From assembly GCF_022201045.2 (NCBI RefSeq), contig NC_068561.1, positions 2,505,001-2,569,000 of the forward strand: 64,000 nucleotides of DNA, read 5' to 3'. The notes below the pieces were generated by a model that made no database searches, had not been told where the DNA came from, and saw nothing but the letters and a program-made list of their open reading frames with translations. Origin of the DNA: Citrus sinensis (Eukaryota; Streptophyta; Magnoliopsida; Sapindales; Rutaceae). How positions within the stretch are numbered: the stretch's first letter is position 1; the number at the start of each line of letters is the position of its first letter. The position numbers were made by a program, and so were the translations under genes. Positions 1-8,736 of this stretch are shown here, piece after piece.

Positions 1-10
1 TGAAACAAAC

Positions 11-266
11 CTGTGAGGTCACCAGTTATAAGGACAAGAGAAGGGCTGATCATTGAAAGAGCTGGGCCCACAATTCTCTTAAAATCAGAAGCTCTATCAG
101 GATGATGAACACTGAAATGAAGATCAGAGAGTTGCACCGCCCAAATCACATGCTCTGGCCCTTCTCTCAATTGTATCACTCTCCTTCCATCGGCTTTTTC
201 TGTAGTTTCTGCATGCGAAATGGGAGTTGTAATGAACAGCAACAGAAGGAAAACAAGATATTTCAT
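11..266 (-). CDS. Putative metallophosphoesterase, first coding exon (partial gene, runs off the left edge)
   Basis: Reading leftward from the ATG at 266-264 gives 85 codons plus one base, then a GT donor at positions 10-9. Residues 1-19 form a signal peptide: Met-Lys, a Leu/Phe-rich core, then Ser-His-Ala before the likely cleavage site. Residues 42-55 (WAVQLSDLHFSVHH) contain the DxH metal-ligand motif (D48, H50). Residues 77-85 (LVLITGDLT) contain the GD motif (G82, D83) of calcineurin-like phosphoesterases. This order, and the linker between the motifs (HPDRASDFKRIVGPALSMI), match the plant At3g03305 family, which is related to animal TMEM62. The product is probably a secretory-pathway or membrane metallophosphoesterase; its substrate is unknown to me. 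The split codon after residue 85 fits the Asp usual after GDLT in this family. The remaining exons lie outside the window. The family call is from memory of the motif, not a search. Confidence 0.85.
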
Positions 267-360
267 TTGCTGCCTGAAAGTATTACAATATTGAATCCTT
301 GTGTCCTTTGTTTGTCCCAGTTGAGGGAAGGGAGTAAGAAAGGAATTCAGTTTTAAATAG
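267..360 (-). promoter_or_regulatory. Probable leader and TATA-like core promoter of the metallophosphoesterase gene
   Basis: On the minus strand, CTATTTAAAA at 360-351 is a TATA-like element about 85 bases upstream of the ATG at 266. A start about 30 bases downstream of it would leave a leader of roughly 55-60 bases. A CCAAT pentamer lies at 415-419 on the plus strand, about 55 bases farther upstream. No upstream ATG is obvious in the proposed leader. This is inferred from position and motif only. Confidence 0.45.
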
Positions 361-641
361 GTAGAAGGTAATTTACAGTAAAGTCCTTATTATTTGCTTT
401 AAAACCAAAAGTAGCCAATAATTTGCAAAATCCACCATTTATGGTGAAATTTCATACCTCGTAAAATTACATATTTAAGTTCTCACTGTTACGATTTAGG
501 TCCCTAATCTTTTTTTCTTTTTTTCCAATTACCTATTGCATCTTTAATGTCATTATTTTAATGTTTGAACTTATGAATTTATGTGTGATAATTTTAATGT
601 TTGGCTATTTGAAGGTCAATGAATCTAGGCATATGCACATA

Positions 642-721
642 GCACTAATTGAAAAAGCGAAAAACTTTAAAAGTGGATAACTTTTTATTCGGAGTTACGA
701 TTGAGGTTTTTTTCTTTAAAC
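642..721 (+). repeat. Flank repeat, copy 1 (pairs with 1333-1416)
   Basis: This block runs from GCACTAATTGAAAAAG through AAAACTTTAAAAGT and GATAACTTT to a CGATT-AGG core and a T run ending TTTAAAC. The same order of words recurs at 1333-1416, with roughly three quarters or more of bases identical by eye and a few one-base gaps. It is a diverged dispersed repeat of unknown family. Confidence 0.75.
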
Positions 722-783
722 AATCCAAATTTATTATTAAATGATAAATGTGACATTTTAATATTTATAAAACTCTTTAAACC

Positions 784-851
784 TTTTGACAAATACATCA
801 TATCAGAGAAATACTTTTTTTTGGGACAAATACATTATATTAGACAAATAA
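784..851 (+). repeat. Diverged tandem duplication of a ~31-bp AT-rich motif
   Basis: Positions 784-814 (TTTTGACAAATACATCATAT followed by CAGAGAAATAC) and 819-851 (TTTTGGGACAAATACATTAT followed by ATTAGACAAATAA) align with a 2-base gap and a few substitutions. A four-T spacer separates them. It looks like local replication slippage in AT-rich DNA. Confidence 0.65.
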
Positions 852-1332
852 TGTTTTGGTTACATTTTAGAAATATATTGGGTAATTAAAAAAAGTAGAA
901 ATCTAAATAATAAAAATGAGAAATATTATGGACCGCATTCTCTTTATCCCTAGCATATGCATTTATCTGTTTTGTACACCTCGTTTATGTGTCAATTAAT
1001 TTTTTATCAACATTTTGCATATGAGGTAGATTATCGAACTTCATTACAAAGAACAAAAATAGAATGAGCTTTAATTTAATTATGCTAAGTCTCCGAAGGC
1101 CGAAGGTATTAATGTATACTTTCTCTTTGTACTATGAGAAATTGATATTGCCTGATCGATGATAAATGTTAGGGTCCATGAATAATCTTTTTTATTGAAT
1201 ATTATAATTAAGAAGTTAATTATTCCAATTTAAATGTGAAAAGATATATGAAAGCAGCAAAGGATATGGTGGCAATTTACAAAGCGGTGCGTTTTAGATG
1301 TTTGAGTGTAGCCTAAAAAAGCGCCCCGGTCG

Positions 1333-1416
1333 GCACCAATTGGAAAAGTATAAAAACTTTAAAAGTCGATAACTTTGTGCTCGGAAGTCCGATTAAGGCG
1401 TTTTTTTTTTTAAACT
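1333..1416 (+). repeat. Flank repeat, copy 2, directly abutting the array border
   Basis: It shares with 642-721 the words AAAACTTTAAAAGT, GATAACTTT, TCGGA-GT, CGATT-AGG, a long T run and TTTAAAC. It ends only a few bases before homology to the 5S spacer begins at about 1421. It may be a remnant of another spacer type or an element at the recombination breakpoint; the sequence alone does not decide. Confidence 0.75.
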
Positions 1417-1584
1417 GCATAATTTTTGGAGACAAATAGGGTGGTCAAGTTCCGGAGGAGCTTGGGGGCGTTTTTTGACCCTTAATTTCGAATTTTTCTT
1501 GTATTTTGACACATTTTTAAGATTACAATTTTTTTGACCCTCGTCGTCAGCCGGTTAATCATCTTTTCGCGGCCGGCCCCTTCA

Positions 1585-1721
1585 CTTTTGCGTGCGTTAG
1601 CGGGTTTCGACCGCCGGCGCGGGGTCTCCGGGGCACCTCGGACCCGCCGGGGAGCGGGGAAAGGGCCGCGGAGGGATGAATTGTGCGGCGGCCGAGTCGG
1701 GGCAGGCGAGGGGGGCACGGG
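1585..1721 (+). other. CpG-rich spacer block (representative; recurs before each gene)
   Basis: This roughly 137-bp stretch contains about 21 CpG dinucleotides by hand count. The AT-rich spacer half before it contains very few. It includes the G-quadruplex motif at 1649-1675. The block recurs at a fixed distance upstream of all 125 genes. Confidence 0.85.
1649..1675 (+). other. G-quadruplex motif upstream of copy 1 (representative; recurs in each unit)
   Basis: Four G tracts, GGGG-N3-GGGG-N3-GGG-N7-GGG, satisfy the common G3+/N1-7 rule. They lie on the non-template strand, about 76-102 bases upstream of the gene. Twelve spacers carry G5 in place of G4 in the second tract. Another G-rich run with three tracts lies at 1699-1721. 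Folding is predicted, not shown. Confidence 0.7.
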
Positions 1722-1750
1722 TTAAGTAGATTTGCAGTGCACATGCTGAT
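1722..1750 (+). promoter_or_regulatory. Upstream promoter region of 5S copy 1 (representative)
   Basis: Plant 5S genes usually have a TATA-like element near -28, a GC dinucleotide near -12 and C at -1. Here the -28 region reads TTAAGTAGATTT (from 1722), a degenerate AT element rather than TATATA. GC is present at 1739-1740 (-12/-11). The -1 base (1750) is T, not C. The same flank precedes the other copies; copy 86 has G at -1. Confidence 0.65.
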
Positions 1751-1870
1751 GGGTGCGACCATACCAGCACTAATGCACCGGATCCCATCAGAACTCCGCA
1801 GTTAAGCGTGCTTGGGCGAGAGCAGTACTAAGATGGGTGACCTCTTGGGAAGTCCTCGTGTTGCACCCCT
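1751..1870 (+). rRNA. 5S rRNA: 5S rRNA gene, copy 1 (reference description)
   Basis: The gene is 120 bp, starting GGGTGCGACCATACCAGCAC and ending GTTGCACCCCT, as for plant 5S rRNA, the small RNA of the 60S ribosomal subunit made by Pol III with TFIIIA. Helix I pairs nt 1-7 with nt 112-118 (GGGUGCG with UGCACCC, ending in G-U). Helix IV closes a GUGA loop at nt 87-90. The A box is nt 50-64, the intermediate element nt 67-72 and the C box nt 80-97. Against the common plant consensus as I know it, the gene has C at 73, A at 81 and T at 95; A81 and U95 are predicted to pair. Boundaries follow from helix I and the T run after the gene. Confidence 0.98.
1800..1847 (+). promoter_or_regulatory. Internal control region of 5S copy 1 (A box, IE, C box; representative)
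   Basis: A box 1800-1814 (AGTTAAGCGTGCTTG), intermediate element 1817-1822 and C box 1830-1847 (AAGATGGGTGACCTCTTG). Box positions follow the published plant numbering. TFIIIA binds this region to recruit TFIIIC, TFIIIB and Pol III. The two paired changes at nt 81 and 95 both fall inside the C box. Confidence 0.85.
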
Positions 1871-1871
1871 C

Positions 1872-1883
1872 TTTTTATCTTTT
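1872..1883 (+). terminator. Pol III terminator after 5S copy 1 (representative)
   Basis: A T5 run begins two bases after the mature 3' end and a T4 run follows at 1880-1883 as a possible back-up. Oligo-T on the non-template strand is the Pol III stop signal. The arrangement recurs after the other copies; after copy 87 the intervening bases are changed but T5 is kept. Confidence 0.85.
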
Positions 1884-1920
1884 CAGCCGGTTAATCATCT
1901 TTTCGCGGCCGACCCCTTCA
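1883..1920 (+). repeat. Spacer subrepeat A (representative)
   Basis: This 38-bp block starts TCAGCCGGTTAATCATC and ends GACCCCTTCA. It matches subrepeat B of the same spacer (2046-2083) at 37 of 38 positions; the difference is GCCGA versus GCCGG before CCCC. It directly follows the terminator. Confidence 0.9.
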
Positions 1921-2045
1921 ATTGTTGGAGACAAATAGGGTGGTCAAGTTCCGGAGGAGCTTGGGGGCGTTTTTTGACCCTTAATTTCGAATTTTTCTTG
2001 TATTTTGACACATTTTTAAGATTACAATTTTTTTGACCCTCGTCG

Positions 2046-2083
2046 TCAGCCGGTTAATCATCTTTTCGCGGCCGGCCCCTTCA
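2046..2083 (+). repeat. Spacer subrepeat B (representative)
   Basis: This is the second member of the internal duplication, 163 bp downstream of subrepeat A. The AT-rich stretch between them contains two copies of TTTTTTGACCCT at 1970-1981 and 2029-2040. Subrepeat B leads into the CpG-rich block, whereas A leads into the AT-rich middle. Confidence 0.9.
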
Positions 2084-2249
2084 CTTTTGCGTGCGTTAGC
2101 GGGTTTCGACCGCCGGCGCGGGGTCTCCGGGGCACCTCGGACCCGCCGGGGAGCGGGGAAAGGGCCGCGGAGGGATGAATTGTGCGGCGGCCGAGTCGGG
2201 GCAGGCGAGGGGGGCACGGGTTAAGTAGATTTGCAGTGCACATGCTGAT

Positions 2250-2369
2250 GGGTGCGACCATACCAGCACTAATGCACCGGATCCCATCAGAACTCCGCAG
2301 TTAAGCGTGCTTGGGCGAGAGCAGTACTAAGATGGGTGACCTCTTGGGAAGTCCTCGTGTTGCACCCCT
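2250..2369 (+). rRNA. 5S rRNA: 5S rRNA gene, copy 2
   Basis: Consensus gene, 499-bp step. Confidence 0.97.
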
Positions 2370-2748
2370 CTTTTTATCTTTTCAGCCGGTTAATCATCTT
2401 TTCGCGGCCGACCCCTTCAATTGTTGGAGACAAATAGGGTGGTCAAGTTCCGGAGGAGCTTGGGGGCGTTTTTTGACCCTTAATTTCGAATTTTTCTTGT
2501 ATTTTGACACATTTTTAAGATTACAATTTTTTTGACCCTCGTCGTCAGCCGGTTAATCATCTTTTCGCGGCCGGCCCCTTCACTTTTGCGTGCGTTAGCG
2601 GGTTTCGACCGCCGGCGCGGGGTCTCCGGGGCACCTCGGACCCGCCGGGGAGCGGGGAAAGGGCCGCGGAGGGATGAATTGTGCGGCGGCCGAGTCGGGG
2701 CAGGCGAGGGGGGCACGGGTTAAGTAGATTTGCAGTGCACATGCTGAT

Positions 2749-2868
2749 GGGTGCGACCATACCAGCACTAATGCACCGGATCCCATCAGAACTCCGCAGT
2801 TAAGCGTGCTTGGGCGAGAGCAGTACTAAGATGGGTGACCTCTTGGGAAGTCCTCGTGTTGCACCCCT
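2749..2868 (+). rRNA. 5S rRNA: 5S rRNA gene, copy 3
   Basis: Consensus gene, 499-bp step. Confidence 0.97.
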
Positions 2869-3247
2869 CTTTTTATCTTTTCAGCCGGTTAATCATCTTT
2901 TCGCGGCCGACCCCTTCAATTGTTGGAGACAAATAGGGTGGTCAAGTTCCGGAGGAGCTTGGGGGCGTTTTTTGACCCTTAATTTCGAATTTTTCTTGTA
3001 TTTTGACACATTTTTAAGATTACAATTTTTTTGACCCTCGTCGTCAGCCGGTTAATCATCTTTTCGCGGCCGGCCCCTTCACTTTTGCGTGCGTTAGCGG
3101 GTTTCGACCGCCGGCGCGGGGTCTCCGGGGCACCTCGGACCCGCCGGGGAGCGGGGAAAGGGCCGCGGAGGGATGAATTGTGCGGCGGCCGAGTCGGGGC
3201 AGGCGAGGGGGGCACGGGTTAAGTAGATTTGCAGTGCACATGCTGAT

Positions 3248-3367
3248 GGGTGCGACCATACCAGCACTAATGCACCGGATCCCATCAGAACTCCGCAGTT
3301 AAGCGTGCTTGGGCGAGAGCAGTACTAAGATGGGTGACCTCTTGGGAAGTCCTCGTGTTGCACCCCT
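3248..3367 (+). rRNA. 5S rRNA: 5S rRNA gene, copy 4
   Basis: Consensus gene, 499-bp step. Confidence 0.97.
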
Positions 3368-3746
3368 CTTTTTATCTTTTCAGCCGGTTAATCATCTTTT
3401 CGCGGCCGACCCCTTCAATTGTTGGAGACAAATAGGGTGGTCAAGTTCCGGAGGAGCTTGGGGGCGTTTTTTGACCCTTAATTTCGAATTTTTCTTGTAT
3501 TTTGACACATTTTTAAGATTACAATTTTTTTGACCCTCGTCGTCAGCCGGTTAATCATCTTTTCGCGGCCGGCCCCTTCACTTTTGCGTGCGTTAGCGGG
3601 TTTCGACCGCCGGCGCGGGGTCTCCGGGGCACCTCGGACCCGCCGGGGAGCGGGGAAAGGGCCGCGGAGGGATGAATTGTGCGGCGGCCGAGTCGGGGCA
3701 GGCGAGGGGGGCACGGGTTAAGTAGATTTGCAGTGCACATGCTGAT

Positions 3747-3866
3747 GGGTGCGACCATACCAGCACTAATGCACCGGATCCCATCAGAACTCCGCAGTTA
3801 AGCGTGCTTGGGCGAGAGCAGTACTAAGATGGGTGACCTCTTGGGAAGTCCTCGTGTTGCACCCCT
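3747..3866 (+). rRNA. 5S rRNA: 5S rRNA gene, copy 5
   Basis: Consensus gene, 499-bp step. Confidence 0.97.
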
Positions 3867-4245
3867 CTTTTTATCTTTTCAGCCGGTTAATCATCTTTTC
3901 GCGGCCGACCCCTTCAATTGTTGGAGACAAATAGGGTGGTCAAGTTCCGGAGGAGCTTGGGGGCGTTTTTTGACCCTTAATTTCGAATTTTTCTTGTATT
4001 TTGACACATTTTTAAGATTACAATTTTTTTGACCCTCGTCGTCAGCCGGTTAATCATCTTTTCGCGGCCGGCCCCTTCACTTTTGCGTGCGTTAGCGGGT
4101 TTCGACCGCCGGCGCGGGGTCTCCGGGGCACCTCGGACCCGCCGGGGAGCGGGGAAAGGGCCGCGGAGGGATGAATTGTGCGGCGGCCGAGTCGGGGCAG
4201 GCGAGGGGGGCACGGGTTAAGTAGATTTGCAGTGCACATGCTGAT

Positions 4246-4365
4246 GGGTGCGACCATACCAGCACTAATGCACCGGATCCCATCAGAACTCCGCAGTTAA
4301 GCGTGCTTGGGCGAGAGCAGTACTAAGATGGGTGACCTCTTGGGAAGTCCTCGTGTTGCACCCCT
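4246..4365 (+). rRNA. 5S rRNA: 5S rRNA gene, copy 6
   Basis: Consensus gene, 499-bp step. Confidence 0.97.
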
Positions 4366-4744
4366 CTTTTTATCTTTTCAGCCGGTTAATCATCTTTTCG
4401 CGGCCGACCCCTTCAATTGTTGGAGACAAATAGGGTGGTCAAGTTCCGGAGGAGCTTGGGGGCGTTTTTTGACCCTTAATTTCGAATTTTTCTTGTATTT
4501 TGACACATTTTTAAGATTACAATTTTTTTGACCCTCGTCGTCAGCCGGTTAATCATCTTTTCGCGGCCGGCCCCTTCACTTTTGCGTGCGTTAGCGGGTT
4601 TCGACCGCCGGCGCGGGGTCTCCGGGGCACCTCGGACCCGCCGGGGAGCGGGGAAAGGGCCGCGGAGGGATGAATTGTGCGGCGGCCGAGTCGGGGCAGG
4701 CGAGGGGGGCACGGGTTAAGTAGATTTGCAGTGCACATGCTGAT

Positions 4745-4864
4745 GGGTGCGACCATACCAGCACTAATGCACCGGATCCCATCAGAACTCCGCAGTTAAG
4801 CGTGCTTGGGCGAGAGCAGTACTAAGATGGGTGACCTCTTGGGAAGTCCTCGTGTTGCACCCCT
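4745..4864 (+). rRNA. 5S rRNA: 5S rRNA gene, copy 7
   Basis: Consensus gene, 499-bp step. Confidence 0.97.
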
Positions 4865-5243
4865 CTTTTTATCTTTTCAGCCGGTTAATCATCTTTTCGC
4901 GGCCGACCCCTTCAATTGTTGGAGACAAATAGGGTGGTCAAGTTCCGGAGGAGCTTGGGGGCGTTTTTTGACCCTTAATTTCGAATTTTTCTTGTATTTT
5001 GACACATTTTTAAGATTACAATTTTTTTGACCCTCGTCGTCAGCCGGTTAATCATCTTTTCGCGGCCGGCCCCTTCACTTTTGCGTGCGTTAGCGGGTTT
5101 CGACCGCCGGCGCGGGGTCTCCGGGGCACCTCGGACCCGCCGGGGAGCGGGGAAAGGGCCGCGGAGGGATGAATTGTGCGGCGGCCGAGTCGGGGCAGGC
5201 GAGGGGGGCACGGGTTAAGTAGATTTGCAGTGCACATGCTGAT

Positions 5244-5363
5244 GGGTGCGACCATACCAGCACTAATGCACCGGATCCCATCAGAACTCCGCAGTTAAGC
5301 GTGCTTGGGCGAGAGCAGTACTAAGATGGGTGACCTCTTGGGAAGTCCTCGTGTTGCACCCCT
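5244..5363 (+). rRNA. 5S rRNA: 5S rRNA gene, copy 8
   Basis: Consensus gene, 499-bp step. Confidence 0.97.
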
Positions 5364-5742
5364 CTTTTTATCTTTTCAGCCGGTTAATCATCTTTTCGCG
5401 GCCGACCCCTTCAATTGTTGGAGACAAATAGGGTGGTCAAGTTCCGGAGGAGCTTGGGGGCGTTTTTTGACCCTTAATTTCGAATTTTTCTTGTATTTTG
5501 ACACATTTTTAAGATTACAATTTTTTTGACCCTCGTCGTCAGCCGGTTAATCATCTTTTCGCGGCCGGCCCCTTCACTTTTGCGTGCGTTAGCGGGTTTC
5601 GACCGCCGGCGCGGGGTCTCCGGGGCACCTCGGACCCGCCGGGGAGCGGGGAAAGGGCCGCGGAGGGATGAATTGTGCGGCGGCCGAGTCGGGGCAGGCG
5701 AGGGGGGCACGGGTTAAGTAGATTTGCAGTGCACATGCTGAT

Positions 5743-5862
5743 GGGTGCGACCATACCAGCACTAATGCACCGGATCCCATCAGAACTCCGCAGTTAAGCG
5801 TGCTTGGGCGAGAGCAGTACTAAGATGGGTGACCTCTTGGGAAGTCCTCGTGTTGCACCCCT
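5743..5862 (+). rRNA. 5S rRNA: 5S rRNA gene, copy 9
   Basis: Consensus gene, 499-bp step. Confidence 0.97.
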
Positions 5863-6241
5863 CTTTTTATCTTTTCAGCCGGTTAATCATCTTTTCGCGG
5901 CCGACCCCTTCAATTGTTGGAGACAAATAGGGTGGTCAAGTTCCGGAGGAGCTTGGGGGCGTTTTTTGACCCTTAATTTCGAATTTTTCTTGTATTTTGA
6001 CACATTTTTAAGATTACAATTTTTTTGACCCTCGTCGTCAGCCGGTTAATCATCTTTTCGCGGCCGGCCCCTTCACTTTTGCGTGCGTTAGCGGGTTTCG
6101 ACCGCCGGCGCGGGGTCTCCGGGGCACCTCGGACCCGCCGGGGAGCGGGGAAAGGGCCGCGGAGGGATGAATTGTGCGGCGGCCGAGTCGGGGCAGGCGA
6201 GGGGGGCACGGGTTAAGTAGATTTGCAGTGCACATGCTGAT

Positions 6242-6361
6242 GGGTGCGACCATACCAGCACTAATGCACCGGATCCCATCAGAACTCCGCAGTTAAGCGT
6301 GCTTGGGCGAGAGCAGTACTAAGATGGGTGACCTCTTGGGAAGTCCTCGTGTTGCACCCCT
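6242..6361 (+). rRNA. 5S rRNA: 5S rRNA gene, copy 10
   Basis: Consensus gene, 499-bp step. Confidence 0.97.
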
Positions 6362-6740
6362 CTTTTTATCTTTTCAGCCGGTTAATCATCTTTTCGCGGC
6401 CGACCCCTTCAATTGTTGGAGACAAATAGGGTGGTCAAGTTCCGGAGGAGCTTGGGGGCGTTTTTTGACCCTTAATTTCGAATTTTTCTTGTATTTTGAC
6501 ACATTTTTAAGATTACAATTTTTTTGACCCTCGTCGTCAGCCGGTTAATCATCTTTTCGCGGCCGGCCCCTTCACTTTTGCGTGCGTTAGCGGGTTTCGA
6601 CCGCCGGCGCGGGGTCTCCGGGGCACCTCGGACCCGCCGGGGAGCGGGGAAAGGGCCGCGGAGGGATGAATTGTGCGGCGGCCGAGTCGGGGCAGGCGAG
6701 GGGGGCACGGGTTAAGTAGATTTGCAGTGCACATGCTGAT

Positions 6741-6860
6741 GGGTGCGACCATACCAGCACTAATGCACCGGATCCCATCAGAACTCCGCAGTTAAGCGTG
6801 CTTGGGCGAGAGCAGTACTAAGATGGGTGACCTCTTGGGAAGTCCTCGTGTTGCACCCCT
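6741..6860 (+). rRNA. 5S rRNA: 5S rRNA gene, copy 11
   Basis: Consensus gene, 499-bp step. Confidence 0.97.
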
Positions 6861-7239
6861 CTTTTTATCTTTTCAGCCGGTTAATCATCTTTTCGCGGCC
6901 GACCCCTTCAATTGTTGGAGACAAATAGGGTGGTCAAGTTCCGGAGGAGCTTGGGGGCGTTTTTTGACCCTTAATTTCGAATTTTTCTTGTATTTTGACA
7001 CATTTTTAAGATTACAATTTTTTTGACCCTCGTCGTCAGCCGGTTAATCATCTTTTCGCGGCCGGCCCCTTCACTTTTGCGTGCGTTAGCGGGTTTCGAC
7101 CGCCGGCGCGGGGTCTCCGGGGCACCTCGGACCCGCCGGGGAGCGGGGAAAGGGCCGCGGAGGGATGAATTGTGCGGCGGCCGAGTCGGGGCAGGCGAGG
7201 GGGGCACGGGTTAAGTAGATTTGCAGTGCACATGCTGAT

Positions 7240-7359
7240 GGGTGCGACCATACCAGCACTAATGCACCGGATCCCATCAGAACTCCGCAGTTAAGCGTGC
7301 TTGGGCGAGAGCAGTACTAAGATGGGTGACCTCTTGGGAAGTCCTCGTGTTGCACCCCT
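7240..7359 (+). rRNA. 5S rRNA: 5S rRNA gene, copy 12
   Basis: Consensus gene, 499-bp step. Confidence 0.97.
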
Positions 7360-7738
7360 CTTTTTATCTTTTCAGCCGGTTAATCATCTTTTCGCGGCCG
7401 ACCCCTTCAATTGTTGGAGACAAATAGGGTGGTCAAGTTCCGGAGGAGCTTGGGGGCGTTTTTTGACCCTTAATTTCGAATTTTTCTTGTATTTTGACAC
7501 ATTTTTAAGATTACAATTTTTTTGACCCTCGTCGTCAGCCGGTTAATCATCTTTTCGCGGCCGGCCCCTTCACTTTTGCGTGCGTTAGCGGGTTTCGACC
7601 GCCGGCGCGGGGTCTCCGGGGCACCTCGGACCCGCCGGGGAGCGGGGAAAGGGCCGCGGAGGGATGAATTGTGCGGCGGCCGAGTCGGGGCAGGCGAGGG
7701 GGGCACGGGTTAAGTAGATTTGCAGTGCACATGCTGAT

Positions 7739-7858
7739 GGGTGCGACCATACCAGCACTAATGCACCGGATCCCATCAGAACTCCGCAGTTAAGCGTGCT
7801 TGGGCGAGAGCAGTACTAAGATGGGTGACCTCTTGGGAAGTCCTCGTGTTGCACCCCT
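7739..7858 (+). rRNA. 5S rRNA: 5S rRNA gene, copy 13
   Basis: Consensus gene, 499-bp step. Confidence 0.97.
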
Positions 7859-8237
7859 CTTTTTATCTTTTCAGCCGGTTAATCATCTTTTCGCGGCCGA
7901 CCCCTTCAATTGTTGGAGACAAATAGGGTGGTCAAGTTCCGGAGGAGCTTGGGGGCGTTTTTTGACCCTTAATTTCGAATTTTTCTTGTATTTTGACACA
8001 TTTTTAAGATTACAATTTTTTTGACCCTCGTCGTCAGCCGGTTAATCATCTTTTCGCGGCCGGCCCCTTCACTTTTGCGTGCGTTAGCGGGTTTCGACCG
8101 CCGGCGCGGGGTCTCCGGGGCACCTCGGACCCGCCGGGGAGCGGGGAAAGGGCCGCGGAGGGATGAATTGTGCGGCGGCCGAGTCGGGGCAGGCGAGGGG
8201 GGCACGGGTTAAGTAGATTTGCAGTGCACATGCTGAT

Positions 8238-8357
8238 GGGTGCGACCATACCAGCACTAATGCACCGGATCCCATCAGAACTCCGCAGTTAAGCGTGCTT
8301 GGGCGAGAGCAGTACTAAGATGGGTGACCTCTTGGGAAGTCCTCGTGTTGCACCCCT
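8238..8357 (+). rRNA. 5S rRNA: 5S rRNA gene, copy 14
   Basis: Consensus gene, 499-bp step. Confidence 0.97.
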
Positions 8358-8736
8358 CTTTTTATCTTTTCAGCCGGTTAATCATCTTTTCGCGGCCGAC
8401 CCCTTCAATTGTTGGAGACAAATAGGGTGGTCAAGTTCCGGAGGAGCTTGGGGGCGTTTTTTGACCCTTAATTTCGAATTTTTCTTGTATTTTGACACAT
8501 TTTTAAGATTACAATTTTTTTGACCCTCGTCGTCAGCCGGTTAATCATCTTTTCGCGGCCGGCCCCTTCACTTTTGCGTGCGTTAGCGGGTTTCGACCGC
8601 CGGCGCGGGGTCTCCGGGGCACCTCGGACCCGCCGGGGAGCGGGGAAAGGGCCGCGGAGGGATGAATTGTGCGGCGGCCGAGTCGGGGCAGGCGAGGGGG
8701 GCACGGGTTAAGTAGATTTGCAGTGCACATGCTGAT

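Larger units (their letters stand above)
361..1420. other. AT-rich intergenic region between the host gene and the 5S array
   Basis: About 1.06 kb of AT-rich DNA with many homopolymer A and T runs. I see no convincing coding region; the open frame at 701-889 is low-complexity Phe/Ile/Asn/Lys-rich translation of AT-rich DNA. It holds the diverged repeat pair and the small tandem duplication listed separately. No 5S-like gene fragment is visible here. Confidence 0.7.
1421..1750 (+). repeat. Truncated first spacer at the array border
   Basis: Only the gene-proximal 330 bp of the 379-bp spacer is present. It lacks the terminator and subrepeat A of a preceding gene but keeps the AT-rich middle, subrepeat B (1547-1584), the CpG/G-rich block and the upstream promoter. 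From 1426 onward it matches the interior consensus with no change that I can see, so copy 1 has a complete upstream region. Confidence 0.93.

Noticed and set aside
102-356. An 84-codon plus-strand frame in the left flank
   Set aside because: It is antisense to the metallophosphoesterase exon, which has the signal peptide, motifs and splice donor; the plus frame has no recognisable feature.
701-889. A 62-codon plus-strand frame in AT-rich DNA
   Set aside because: The composition is what AT-rich DNA yields by chance, with no motif or context.
1585-1750. GC-rich spacer block as a fragment of 35S rDNA (linked-type 5S)
   Set aside because: The composition is reminiscent of rDNA transcribed spacers, but I recognise no 18S, 5.8S or 26S sequence anywhere in the unit.
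1482-2036. Short open frames of 63-78 codons on both strands, repeated in every unit (for example 1812-2036 plus, 1482-1718 minus, 1559-1762 minus)
   Set aside because: They overlap the 5S gene and its spacer, overlap each other on both strands, recur only because the unit recurs, and break with one-base length changes. Nothing suggests coding selection.
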